A stretch of 5,247 nt of DNA from an uncultured Clostridia bacterium (GCA_946410505.1 CAMKAP010000150.1:1-5247), one strand, 5' to 3'. Shown: positions 1-5,194, counted from the first letter of the stretch. The notes: generated by a model from the letters alone, not told the origin. A program made the numbers and translations.

Positions 1-1174
1 CGTCGGTGCCGATGGCCTTGTCATAGGGGCGAATGATGTCTTCCTTCGTGACGTGGATGCCGTACTTGGCGTTCGCCTCATCCAACCACTTCTGACAGCG
101 CTCATAGAAACCGTTGGCTTTCAGCTCGTCCAGGTTCTCGCCCAGGGTCTTGCCGGTTACGGTCATGGCGTCCAGGTGCAGGACATCCCGTATCTCCTCC
201 ATGATGGCGGGCACGCCGCCGGCATAGTAGAAGAACTCAGCGGGCCAGCGCCCGGCGGGACGGATATCCAGCAGATAGTGCGCGCCGCGGTGCAGCCGGT
301 CAAAGGTGTCGCCGTCGATCTCCAGACCGTACTCGTGGGCGATGGCGGGCAGGTGCAGCAGGGTGTTGGTGGAGCCGGAGATTGCCGCATGAACCAAGAT
401 CGCGTTCTCCAGGCTGTCCATGGTCACGATATCGGTAGGCTTGAGACCCTGCCACGCGAGCTCAACAGCCTGCTTGCCGGCGCGGTAGGCGTAGTCCAGA
501 AGATCGGGGCTGGTGGCCGGGAGCAGCGCAGAGCCTGGCAGACTCAGACCCATGGCCTCGGCCATGATCTGCATGGTGGAGGCGGTGCCGATGAAGCTGC
601 AGGCGCCGCAGCTCGGGCAGGCGTTGCATTTGGCCCAGGTGAAGCGCGCCTCGTCGATCTCGCCGCGCTCATACTGCGCGGAGTACATGCCAAGCTGTTC
701 AAGCGTCAGGAGCTCAGGCCCCGCGCTCATGGTGCCGCCCGTGACCATCACGGAGGGGATGTTGACGCGGGCCATGCCGATGAGATTGCCGGGCATTCCC
801 TTGTCGCAGCTCGCCATATAGACGCCGCCGTCAAAGGGCGTGGCGTTGGCGTGGATCTCGATCATGTTGGCGATCATCTCGCGGCTGGCGAGGCTGAAGT
901 TGATGCCGTCGGTGCCCTGGCTCTCGCCGTCGCAGATGTCGGTGGCGTAGTAGCGCGCGCCGTGTCCGCCAGCGTCCGCGATGCCGCGGCAGGCGGCCTC
1001 GACAAGCTGATCCAGATGGCCAGAGCCGGGATGGCTGTCGCCGAAGGTGCTCTCCACGATGATCTGGGGCTTGGACAGATCCTCCAGTTTCCAGCCGGTG
1101 CCGAGGCGCAGGGGGTCGAGCTCAGGCGCGACCTTGCGCATTTTCTGACTGGTCAGTTCTTTTGCATCTCTCAT
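1..1174 (-). CDS. IlvD/Edd-family sugar-acid dehydratase (YjhG/YagF-like), 3' end outside window
   Basis: Partial CDS: 391 N-terminal codons of a family usually about 570-650 residues long; the C-terminal third is off the left edge. The family uses an Fe-S cluster to dehydrate aldonates or dihydroxy acids to 2-keto(-3-deoxy) acids in the cytoplasm. Seen here: CDGESQGTDG at residues 81-90, the signature SCDKGMPG at 122-129 (Cys123 Fe-S ligand, Lys125 the usual carbamylated lysine), CPSCGACSFIGTAST at 186-200 (Cys192 ligand), SLPGSALLPA at 211-220, SGSTNTLLHLPAIAH at 266-280 and HLDAMTVTGKTLGENL at 333-348. The CDG, GCSF/GTA-type, STN-LLH-PAIAH and DAMTVTG blocks resemble, from memory, the E. 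coli xylonate dehydratases YjhG/YagF more than biosynthetic IlvD. The first IlvD cysteine (PCN-HL context) is Gly50 here (HPGSGHL). The ATG at 1174 has AAAGGAG (on + 1184-1190) at normal spacing. It lies 41 bp after the permease stop with no terminator between, so the two are probably cotranscribed. Substrate unproven. Confidence 0.9.
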   Translation of the reverse strand, partial: MRDAKELTSQKMRKVAPELDPLRLGTGWKLEDLSKPQIIVESTFGDSHPGSGHLDQLVEAACRGIADAGGHGARYYATDICDGESQGTDGINFSLASREMIANMIEIHANATPFDGGVYMASCDKGMPGNLIGMARVNIPSVMVTGGTMSAGPELLTLEQLGMYSAQYERGEIDEARFTWAKCNACPSCGACSFIGTASTMQIMAEAMGLSLPGSALLPATSPDLLDYAYRAGKQAVELAWQGLKPTDIVTMDSLENAILVHAAISGSTNTLLHLPAIAHEYGLEIDGDTFDRLHRGAHYLLDIRPAGRWPAEFFYYAGGVPAIMEEIRDVLHLDAMTVTGKTLGENLDELKANGFYERCQKWLDEANAKYGIHVTKEDIIRPYDKAIGTD

Positions 1175-1215
1175 GGGTTCCGTCTCCTTTTTCAGATTTC
1201 GATGGCTCTACTTTA

Positions 1216-2571
1216 TCAGACGAAGAAGGAAATGACAAGCGCGACCAGGAATCCGGTCAGGCCGACCAGGGTCTCCATGATGGTCCAGGTCTTGAGGGTG
1301 GTCTTCTCATCCAGGCCGACCAGGGACTTAACGAGCCAGAAGCCGGAGTCGTTGAAGTGGGAGCAGACGGTAGCGCCGCCGGCCACAGCGCACACCGTGC
1401 AGGCGAGGTACATCGGGCTCAGCTCGCTGACGCCGGGGAGAGCGGCCACAATACCGGCAGCCATGGTCATGGCGACGGTAGCGGAACCGACGCTGATGCG
1501 GACAAGGACCGCGACGATGAACGCGAGGAGCACGATGGGCATATTCATGGAGGCGACAGCATTGCCGATCACATCGCCGAGACCGGAGTACTGGAGCATG
1601 TAGCGCAGGACGCCGCCGCAGGCGGTCACCAGCAGGATCAGGCCGGTGGGCTCGAGGGACTTGGTCATGATCTTTTCAAGCTCTTCCATGCTGTAGCCGT
1701 GCTTGACGCCGAGGAGGAACATGGCGACGATGGTGGCGATCAGCAGGGCCACGAAGGGCTCGCCCAGGAAGTTGAAGACAGGCTGGATACCGGAGAGTGC
1801 GGGGACAACGCCGGCGATGGACTTGATAATGATGAGGATCAGGGGGATGAAGATGATGGCGACGATGGTGCCGAACTTGGGGAGCTTGGACTCGTCGATG
1901 TCCTCCTGGGCGCCGATACGGTCGGGCACGGGGACCATGTACTTGTTGCCGCAGTACTTGCCGAAGATGGGGCCGGCCACGATCATAGCGGCGGCGCCGC
2001 AGAAGATGCCGAGAAGGATGACCCAGCCGAGGTCAACGCCCAGCATGGTGGCGACGAGGACGGGACCCGGCGTGGGCGGGATGAAGGCGTGACCGACAGC
2101 GAGACCGGCGAGAAGAGGAATGGCATAGAACAGGGTGGAACGCTTCGTGCGCTTGGCGAGAGAGAAGGCCAGGGGAATCAGGATGATGAGGCCGGCGTCG
2201 AAGAACACGGGCATTGCGATGACCATGCCGGTGATGCCGAGGGCCCAGGCCGCTTTTTCATCGCCGAACTTTTTGACCATGGTCACGGCGAGGGTTTGTG
2301 CGCCGCCTGATATTTCGAGGATAGCGCCGAACATGGAGCCGAGACCGACCAATAGCGCGATGCCCTTGAGGGTGTTACCGATACCGTCATTGACGGCGGT
2401 GATGATCGTGGTGGCGGGCATACCGGCGATCAGGCCGATGCAGATTGCGCCAACCAGAATGGAGACCATTGCCTGAACCTTGAACTTGATGATCAGAACC
2501 AACAGGATAACCAGACCGATAATAGCCGCGATGACAAGTCGAGTGGGGTCGAGCATTACTTCTGCTGCCAT
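1216..2571 (-). CDS. GntP-family sugar-acid:H+ symporter (gluconate permease-like)
   Basis: Full-length 451-residue integral membrane permease of the gluconate:H+ symporter (GntP) family, whose members are about 440-450 residues and import gluconate, idonate, fructuronate or related acids. Family blocks are in order: FGAILEISGGAQ (81-92), PVFFDAGLIILIPL (121-134), GHAFIPPTPGP (160-170), RISVGSATVAMTMAAG (358-373) and SHFNDSGFWL (404-413). Hydrophobic segments run throughout, with a more polar loop around residues 205-235. The ATG at 2571 is chosen because GGAGG (+ strand 2580-2584) lies 8 bp upstream; Met6 has no such site. It is the first gene of a leftward operon with the dehydratase 41 bp downstream. 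Expression is probably controlled from a promoter with a palindromic operator (2688-2741), possibly helped by a proximal extended -10 site (2603-2611). The family assignment is secure. The substrate is inferred from the dehydratase to be an aldonate or similar sugar acid and is not proven. Confidence 0.93.
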   Translation of the reverse strand: MAAEVMLDPTRLVIAAIIGLVILLVLIIKFKVQAMVSILVGAICIGLIAGMPATTIITAVNDGIGNTLKGIALLVGLGSMFGAILEISGGAQTLAVTMVKKFGDEKAAWALGITGMVIAMPVFFDAGLIILIPLAFSLAKRTKRSTLFYAIPLLAGLAVGHAFIPPTPGPVLVATMLGVDLGWVILLGIFCGAAAMIVAGPIFGKYCGNKYMVPVPDRIGAQEDIDESKLPKFGTIVAIIFIPLILIIIKSIAGVVPALSGIQPVFNFLGEPFVALLIATIVAMFLLGVKHGYSMEELEKIMTKSLEPTGLILLVTACGGVLRYMLQYSGLGDVIGNAVASMNMPIVLLAFIVAVLVRISVGSATVAMTMAAGIVAALPGVSELSPMYLACTVCAVAGGATVCSHFNDSGFWLVKSLVGLDEKTTLKTWTIMETLVGLTGFLVALVISFFV

Positions 2572-2602
2572 TTTTAAATCCTCCGTTTCATTTTCTCATT
2601 TC

Positions 2603-2611
2603 ATTATAGCA
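2603..2611 (-). promoter_or_regulatory. Possible proximal promoter P2 of the permease (extended -10)
   Basis: Read leftward, the sequence is TGC-TATAAT: a perfect -10 hexamer preceded by TG one base away (extended -10). There is no good -35 at 17-18 bp (AGCGGA or AAGCGG). It would start transcription about 25 bp before the permease ATG, leaving just enough leader for the GGAGG site. It may be a weak constitutive start that escapes the upstream operator, or a chance match in AT-rich DNA. Confidence 0.4.
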
Positions 2612-2687
2612 CACTGTCGCCGGTTTCCGCTTTCTCCATTTCTCCTTTCTCTCATATTTGGCTTGGCGGGCTACACATTAGAAGATG

Positions 2688-2700
2688 GACGTCTGACGTC
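2688..2700. promoter_or_regulatory. Candidate GntR-regulator operator at the permease promoter
   Basis: The sequence is GACGTC-T-GACGTC, a perfect inverted repeat of two 6-bp arms around one base. The flanks ATG on the left and CAT on the right extend the symmetry with a one-base offset. The core ACGTC-T-GACGT carries the GT-N3-AC centre typical of FadR-subfamily GntR operators (family consensus TNGTNNNACNA). It lies 13 bp downstream of the -10 hexamer of P1, over the predicted start region, which is a repressing position. Related boxes occur at 3609-3619 and 4800-4810. That the neighbouring regulator binds here is an inference. Confidence 0.65.
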
Positions 2701-2712
2701 TCATGTGAGTAT

Positions 2713-2741
2713 AAAATAGCACAGCCTTTTCATGCTGTCAA
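2713..2741 (-). promoter_or_regulatory. Main promoter P1 of the permease-dehydratase operon
   Basis: Read leftward: a perfect -35 TTGACA (2736-2741), a 17-bp spacer and -10 TATTTT (2713-2718). The predicted start near 2706 gives a leader of about 135 nt before the permease ATG. The GACGTC palindrome sits immediately downstream. An imperfect inverted repeat TTTGC-N8-GCAAA (2774-2791) lies upstream, about 70-85 bp before the start. That would suit an activator, but it is too weak to name. Confidence 0.75.
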
Positions 2742-2804
2742 TGCTTTTCCTGCATGTTTTTCAGCTTTGGCGTTTTGCATAGGCACGCAAACCGGTTTTT
2801 GTTT

Positions 2805-2850
2805 AAAAAAGCGAAAGACCCGTCTGCGATCTCTCGCAAACAGGTCTTTC
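2805..2850 (-). terminator. Rho-independent terminator of the GntR gene
   Basis: Arms 2813-2829 and 2834-2850 form a 17-bp stem with a 4-nt loop. On the leftward transcript the two non-Watson-Crick positions are U-G wobbles, while on the plus-strand transcript they would be C-A mismatches. The stem is followed leftward by GC and six Ts. It begins 15 bp after the regulator stop codon. Strand asymmetry and the T-tract both identify it as the end of the AEC/regulator transcript, separating it from the permease operon. Confidence 0.93.
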
Positions 2851-2865
2851 CAAAGTTCTCTTTAC

Positions 2866-3579
2866 TTACTCGGACGCGCCGGTCAGGGACAGGCGGTTGT
2901 GCTTCAAATGCTCCTGCATCGCCTCGCGGGCCGCTTCGGGATCGTGGGCGGCGATGGCGTCCACCACAGCGGCGTGAGTGTCGATGGTTTCCTGACGCAG
3001 TCTGCGTTGGGTCAGCTTGCCGAAAAGGTGAACGCTGTAGGTGATGACTGGAACCAGCTCATGCAGCACCCTGTTATCCGTGCAGTCCGCGATCCGGATA
3101 TGAAGCTGCTGATCCGCTGCAAGATGATCCTGGCCGGACTGGATCAGCTCTTCCACCTTATACTGTAGCACACGGAGCTCCGCAATATCCTGATCGTTCG
3201 CCTGCTCGGCCGCCTTCGCGGCGATCCAGGGCTCAAGCTGGCGGCGGATCTCCATCAGCTCATTGGCCAGCCGGGGCTCATCCTCCAGATAGGCAAAGCC
3301 AAAGGGGTCGTCCACCACACCGGTGTTGTCGGCGATAAAGGTGCCCTTGCCGCGGCGCAGCTCCAACACATTGCGCGCGACCAGCAGCTTGACCGCCTCC
3401 CTGACGCTGCCGCGGCTGACATTGAGCTGCTGCGCCAGCTCAAACTCGTTCGGGAGCTGATCTCCGTTTTCCATGTGGCGGTCAATGATGAGCTGCCTGA
3501 TCTGGTCAGCCACACGCTCTGGCAAGGTTTTGCTGCTCGATTTTACATGGGTAACATCGTCCAGAAACTTAGAATTCAT
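2866..3579 (-). CDS. FadR-subfamily GntR transcriptional regulator (FCD domain)
   Basis: A 237-residue cytoplasmic DNA-binding regulator of normal length. An N-terminal winged helix-turn-helix spans about 17-84: LPERVADQIRQLI, then LPNEFELAQQLNVSRGSVREA (helix-turn-helix), then the wing LELRRGKGTFIA. A helical FCD ligand-binding domain spans about 103-228. The FCD metal/ligand set D-x3-H...H...H appears intact as Asp156, His160, His202 and His224, so it probably senses a carboxylate through a bound metal ion. The ATG at 3579 has GGAGG (+ 3584-3588) only 4 bp upstream, a tight but usable spacing; no other start has a better site. It lies 87 bp after the AEC gene on the same strand and is followed by its own terminator. 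It probably represses the permease-dehydratase operon, the AEC gene and itself through the shared palindromes, and responds to a sugar acid or its keto-deoxy product. The target and effector are inferences. Confidence 0.93.
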   Translation of the reverse strand: MNSKFLDDVTHVKSSSKTLPERVADQIRQLIIDRHMENGDQLPNEFELAQQLNVSRGSVREAVKLLVARNVLELRRGKGTFIADNTGVVDDPFGFAYLEDEPRLANELMEIRRQLEPWIAAKAAEQANDQDIAELRVLQYKVEELIQSGQDHLAADQQLHIRIADCTDNRVLHELVPVITYSVHLFGKLTQRRLRQETIDTHAAVVDAIAAHDPEAAREAMQEHLKHNRLSLTGASE

Positions 3580-3608
3580 AGCTCCTCCGCTTCCATACCT
3601 GTTTTCAG

Positions 3609-3619
3609 ATGTCCGACAT
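3609..3619. promoter_or_regulatory. Candidate autoregulatory operator upstream of the GntR gene
   Basis: ATGTC-C-GACAT is a perfect 5-bp inverted repeat around one base, with the GT-N3-AC core of FadR-type operators. It matches the permease-promoter box (ACGTC-T-GACGT) except for the symmetric C/T and G/A positions. It lies about 17 bp downstream of the predicted -10 and 30 bp before the regulator ATG, in the 5' UTR, where bound protein would block transcription. Autoregulation of this kind is common in the family. Confidence 0.6.
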
Positions 3620-3636
3620 GCTATGTCCTGCTGTGT

Positions 3637-3664
3637 ATTATACTCCGATCCGTAAAATATGCAA
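3637..3664 (-). promoter_or_regulatory. Promoter of the GntR regulator
   Basis: Read leftward: -35 TTGCAT (3659-3664), a 16-bp spacer and a perfect -10 TATAAT (3637-3642). It begins 3 bp beyond the AEC stop codon (3667-3669), so the regulator can be made independently of the AEC transcript. Read-through from the AEC gene is also likely, because no terminator separates the two. Confidence 0.6.
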
Positions 3665-3666
3665 GA

Positions 3667-4605
3667 TCAGCTGACAAACAGCATTTGGAAAACGGCCAGC
3701 ATCAGCGGCATGGTCACGACGCACAGCGCCATGCTGATCACGCTGTACACCCCTGACTCATAGGCTTTCCTGTTGTACAGCACCGCGAGCTGCGAGACGG
3801 TCGAGGCCGTCGGCGTAGACAGGGCAATAAAACAGACCTGGAAGATGGGCACCAGGGCAGGATACCTGCCGAAGATGCCGGTCGCCAGAAACAGGAGCAG
3901 CAGACTTGCCGGCATGACAAGCAGCCTGCCCAGACAGATGGCGTAGGCCCTTCGGTTTGTGAAGACCTCCCGCAGATCGTGTTTGGTGATCACCATGCCA
4001 ATCACCAGCATGGAGCAGGGGCCGACCATGCTGCCCAGACCTTCCATCGCCGTGTCCAGGACATCCGGGAGCCGTACTCGGAGAAGCATCAGCACGAGAC
4101 CGGCTGCCAGCGCGATCATGTTGGGGTTGAGAAGGATCTTTCGGAAGTTCAGACGCTTCTCCCCGCTGATAATGCTGTTCCCATGCGTCCAGACCAGAAG
4201 GTTGAAGGGGACCTGCAGCGCGCTTGCATAGAAGACATATTCGCTGCCGAGGATCATGTTGATGAGAGGCAGCGCAAGGTTGCCCACATTGCTGTAAATC
4301 AGACTGCTGCGATCAACCGCGTCCAGCATCAGCGGCTTCTTCAGAACACTCAGCGCCGTGATCCAAATGAGGTAAGTACTGAACCCCAGTCCAAGCGCGC
4401 ACAGAAATCCGCTCATCCGCTCCGGCGTGAGGTCGATTTGGAACGCCCGGCAGATCAGGCAGGGCTGCAAGATATACACGATCAGTCTGGACAAGGTTTT
4501 GCTATCTTCATTTACAACAACATGGAATTTGACAGCCCCATATCCGACAATGACCATGAGCATCATGGCCAGCAGCTTACTCATTAAAACAAGACCAGTA
4601 TTCAT
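3667..4605 (-). CDS. AEC (auxin efflux carrier)-family transporter
   Basis: A 312-residue integral membrane protein of the AEC family (bile/arsenite/riboflavin-transporter fold, about 300-320 residues, usually ten membrane segments as two five-helix halves). Seen: hydrophobic N-terminus 4-24, YSNVGNLALPL at 104-114 (family N-x-G-N/F-x-x-x-P-L motif in the first half), NPNMIALAAGLVL at 160-172, GPCSMLVIGMVI at 195-206, a helix at about 228-245, and STPTASTVSQLAVLY at 263-277, which corresponds to the second-half motif. The ATG at 4605 is preceded by GGGAG (+ 4615-4619) with 9-bp spacing; the inner Met8 lacks a site. AEC members move organic anions such as malate, malonate or auxin, some as exporters. 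Clustering with a sugar-acid permease, dehydratase and regulator suggests transport of a related carboxylate, but direction and substrate cannot be deduced. It is preceded by an unusually long structured leader. Confidence 0.9.
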   Translation of the reverse strand: MNTGLVLMSKLLAMMLMVIVGYGAVKFHVVVNEDSKTLSRLIVYILQPCLICRAFQIDLTPERMSGFLCALGLGFSTYLIWITALSVLKKPLMLDAVDRSSLIYSNVGNLALPLINMILGSEYVFYASALQVPFNLLVWTHGNSIISGEKRLNFRKILLNPNMIALAAGLVLMLLRVRLPDVLDTAMEGLGSMVGPCSMLVIGMVITKHDLREVFTNRRAYAICLGRLLVMPASLLLLFLATGIFGRYPALVPIFQVCFIALSTPTASTVSQLAVLYNRKAYESGVYSVISMALCVVTMPLMLAVFQMLFVS

Positions 4606-4628
4606 CCGAGACTTCTCCCTGCTTTTAC

Positions 4629-4651
4629 CTATGAAAGCTCCGCTTCCATAG
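4629..4651 (-). promoter_or_regulatory. Leader hairpin before the AEC gene exposing a GGAG loop
   Basis: On the leftward transcript CTATGGAAG (4651-4643) pairs with CTTTCATAG (4637-4629): nine pairs including one G-U, with loop CGGAG. The loop and one arm contain the 13-mer also found in front of the regulator ATG (3585-3597). It sits 23 nt upstream of the AEC start, just 5' of the true ribosome site. A role in translation control is possible; chance is not excluded. Confidence 0.4.
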
Positions 4652-4665
4652 ATAAAATATGATTT

Positions 4666-4706
4666 AAAACGCCTGTTCCTTGCCCCTGACGGGGCAACCG
4701 GAACAG
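4666..4706 (-). terminator. Terminator-like hairpin inside the AEC leader (possible attenuator)
   Basis: Outer arms CTGTTCC (4673-4679) and GGAACAG (4700-4706) pair over 7 bp. A 2-nt bulge follows, then inner arms TTGCCCC (4680-4686) and GGGGCAA (4691-4697) pair over 7 bp around a TGAC loop. The leftward transcript then runs GCG-TTTT-AAA. The rightward side has no T-tract, so it is oriented leftward. It lies between the predicted AEC promoter and the AEC gene, so it could stop transcription before the gene. The T-tract is short (4), so termination may be partial. Confidence 0.6.
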
Positions 4707-4713
4707 ATGCGCA

Positions 4714-4776
4714 AAAATCCCCATGCTGAGTCAGCCTTCATTTATCGTGGTGCAGATTCTTCCGCATGGAGATTTT
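4714..4776 (-). promoter_or_regulatory. Long-range stem in the AEC leader
   Basis: GCATGGAGATTTT (4764-4776) and AAAATCCCCATGC (4714-4726) are complementary over 13 bp in the leftward RNA, with one U-G wobble, enclosing 37 nt. It directly precedes the terminator-like hairpin by 7 nt. The enclosed strand holds a possible 9-codon ORF (MRKNLHHDK) with no visible ribosome site. The stem supports the idea of a structured regulatory leader, but I do not recognise a known riboswitch class. Confidence 0.45.
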
Positions 4777-4798
4777 ATGGAGCACATTTATTTGATAT

Positions 4799-4811
4799 GA
4801 CGTCCGATGTC
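4799..4811. promoter_or_regulatory. Candidate operator at the AEC promoter
   Basis: GACGTC-C-GATGTC is an inverted repeat with five of six pairs matching around one base. Its core aligns with the boxes at 2689-2699 and 3609-3619 and shares the GAC[GA]T half exactly. It starts 6 bp after the -10 hexamer of the AEC promoter, over the predicted transcription start. It is the most degenerate of the three boxes. Confidence 0.5.
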
Positions 4812-4817
4812 TTGCTC

Positions 4818-4846
4818 ATAATAGCCCGTTTTTTCCTCGCCGTCAA
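4818..4846 (-). promoter_or_regulatory. Promoter of the AEC transporter leader
   Basis: Read leftward: -35 TTGACG (4841-4846), a 17-bp spacer and -10 TATTAT (4818-4823). A start near 4811 would give a leader of about 205 nt before the AEC ATG. The layout (TTGAC, 17 bp, TATTNT, then palindrome) closely parallels the permease promoter P1. The stretch 4606-4919 contains no convincing gene, only this promoter, the operator-like box and the three leader structures. Confidence 0.7.
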
Positions 4847-4919
4847 GACTGTTTCTTCTATCTGCGAAAAAACAGCAACAGAATGCAATGGGAACACGCC
4901 TCGTCATGAGTAAATCTAT

Positions 4920-5144
4920 GTGATCGACGATCTGCTGGACCACCTGGCCGGGGACGAGGATGAGGAACCCAGCCCGGAGGAGATCGACGAGATGTTTGAC
5001 GGTCTGATGCAGACGTCGGACGCGGACCTCCGGCAGATGCCTCAGGAGCTGGTAAACATGTTGTACAGTCTGGCGGAGGCCGGAGTGCTTCCGGAGGAGC
5101 TGGAACAGCGCGTCCGAAAACTGTTCCGCAGAAAGCAAAAATGA
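4920..5144 (+). CDS. Small acidic hypothetical protein, possibly a 3' gene remnant
   Basis: An open frame of 74 codons from GTG at 4920 to TGA at 5142-5144. Third codon positions are overwhelmingly G or C, with many GAG/CTG/GAC codons, so the frame has been under coding selection. The product is soluble and helical in style: a strongly acidic first half (DDLLDHLAGDEDEEPSPEE) and a basic tail (RVRKLFRRKQK), with no membrane segment and no family I recognise. The start is doubtful. The frame is closed by TAA at 4911, no Shine-Dalgarno precedes the GTG, and no clear rightward promoter is seen. It may be the C-terminal end of a longer protein whose 5' part was lost or frameshifted; an ATG at 4906 in another frame runs into TGA after five codons. 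It points away from the other genes and shows no functional link to them. Confidence 0.5.
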   Translation: MIDDLLDHLAGDEDEEPSPEEIDEMFDGLMQTSDADLRQMPQELVNMLYSLAEAGVLPEELEQRVRKLFRRKQK

Positions 5145-5145
5145 T

Positions 5146-5194
5146 AAAAACACCGGCGGGAGCGTCACCAACTCTGGTGTAGCTCTCGCCGGTG
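5146..5194 (-). terminator. Intrinsic terminator for a leftward gene entering from the right edge
   Basis: Arms 5151-5163 (CACCGGCGGGAGC) and 5182-5194 (GCTCTCGCCGGTG) pair over 13 bp with one imperfect position. An inner CACCA/TGGTG pair (5166-5170, 5175-5179) surrounds an ACTC loop. Leftward it is followed by five Ts and then a further T-run; rightward there is no T-tract. It therefore mainly ends a minus-strand transcript from beyond the window. It also lies 6 bp after the small plus-strand ORF, and the imperfect position is a G-U wobble in that direction, so partial use on both strands is possible. Confidence 0.75.

Noticed and set aside
1175..1215. Possible promoter or terminator between permease and dehydratase
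   Set aside because: The 41 bp hold only the dehydratase ribosome site; there is no -10/-35 pair and no hairpin with a T-tract.
53..1603. 516-codon open frame on the plus strand opposite the dehydratase and permease
   Set aside because: It is antisense to two genes with clear family motifs, its translation is low-complexity (Gly/Ala/Val/His/Asp) with no recognisable domain, and it spans the intergenic gap. It is open because G/C-ending codons on the other strand leave few stops.
1162..2310. 382-codon open frame on the plus strand, extremely rich in Gly, Asp, Glu and His
   Set aside because: This composition is the mirror of a hydrophobic membrane protein read on the opposite strand; the real gene is the GntP permease.
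3979..4587. 202-codon plus-strand frame opposite the AEC gene
   Set aside because: It is a shadow of the membrane transporter: His/Gln/Asp-rich, with no motifs and no expression signals.
4738..4767. Nine-codon leader peptide MRKNLHHDK in the AEC leader
   Set aside because: Two adjacent His codons hint at attenuation, but there is no Shine-Dalgarno, and histidine control makes no sense for this gene. It is too short to support on its own.
4680..4913. 77-codon plus-strand frame across the AEC leader
   Set aside because: No ribosome site, coding bias or domain; it reads through the hairpins, promoter and operator-like box of the opposite strand.
5103..5127. GGAACAG...CTGTTCC inverted repeat inside the acidic ORF, with the same 7-mers as the leader hairpin at 4673-4706
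   Set aside because: Loop of 11 nt, inside coding sequence, no T-tract; a shared 7-mer is easily explained by chance.
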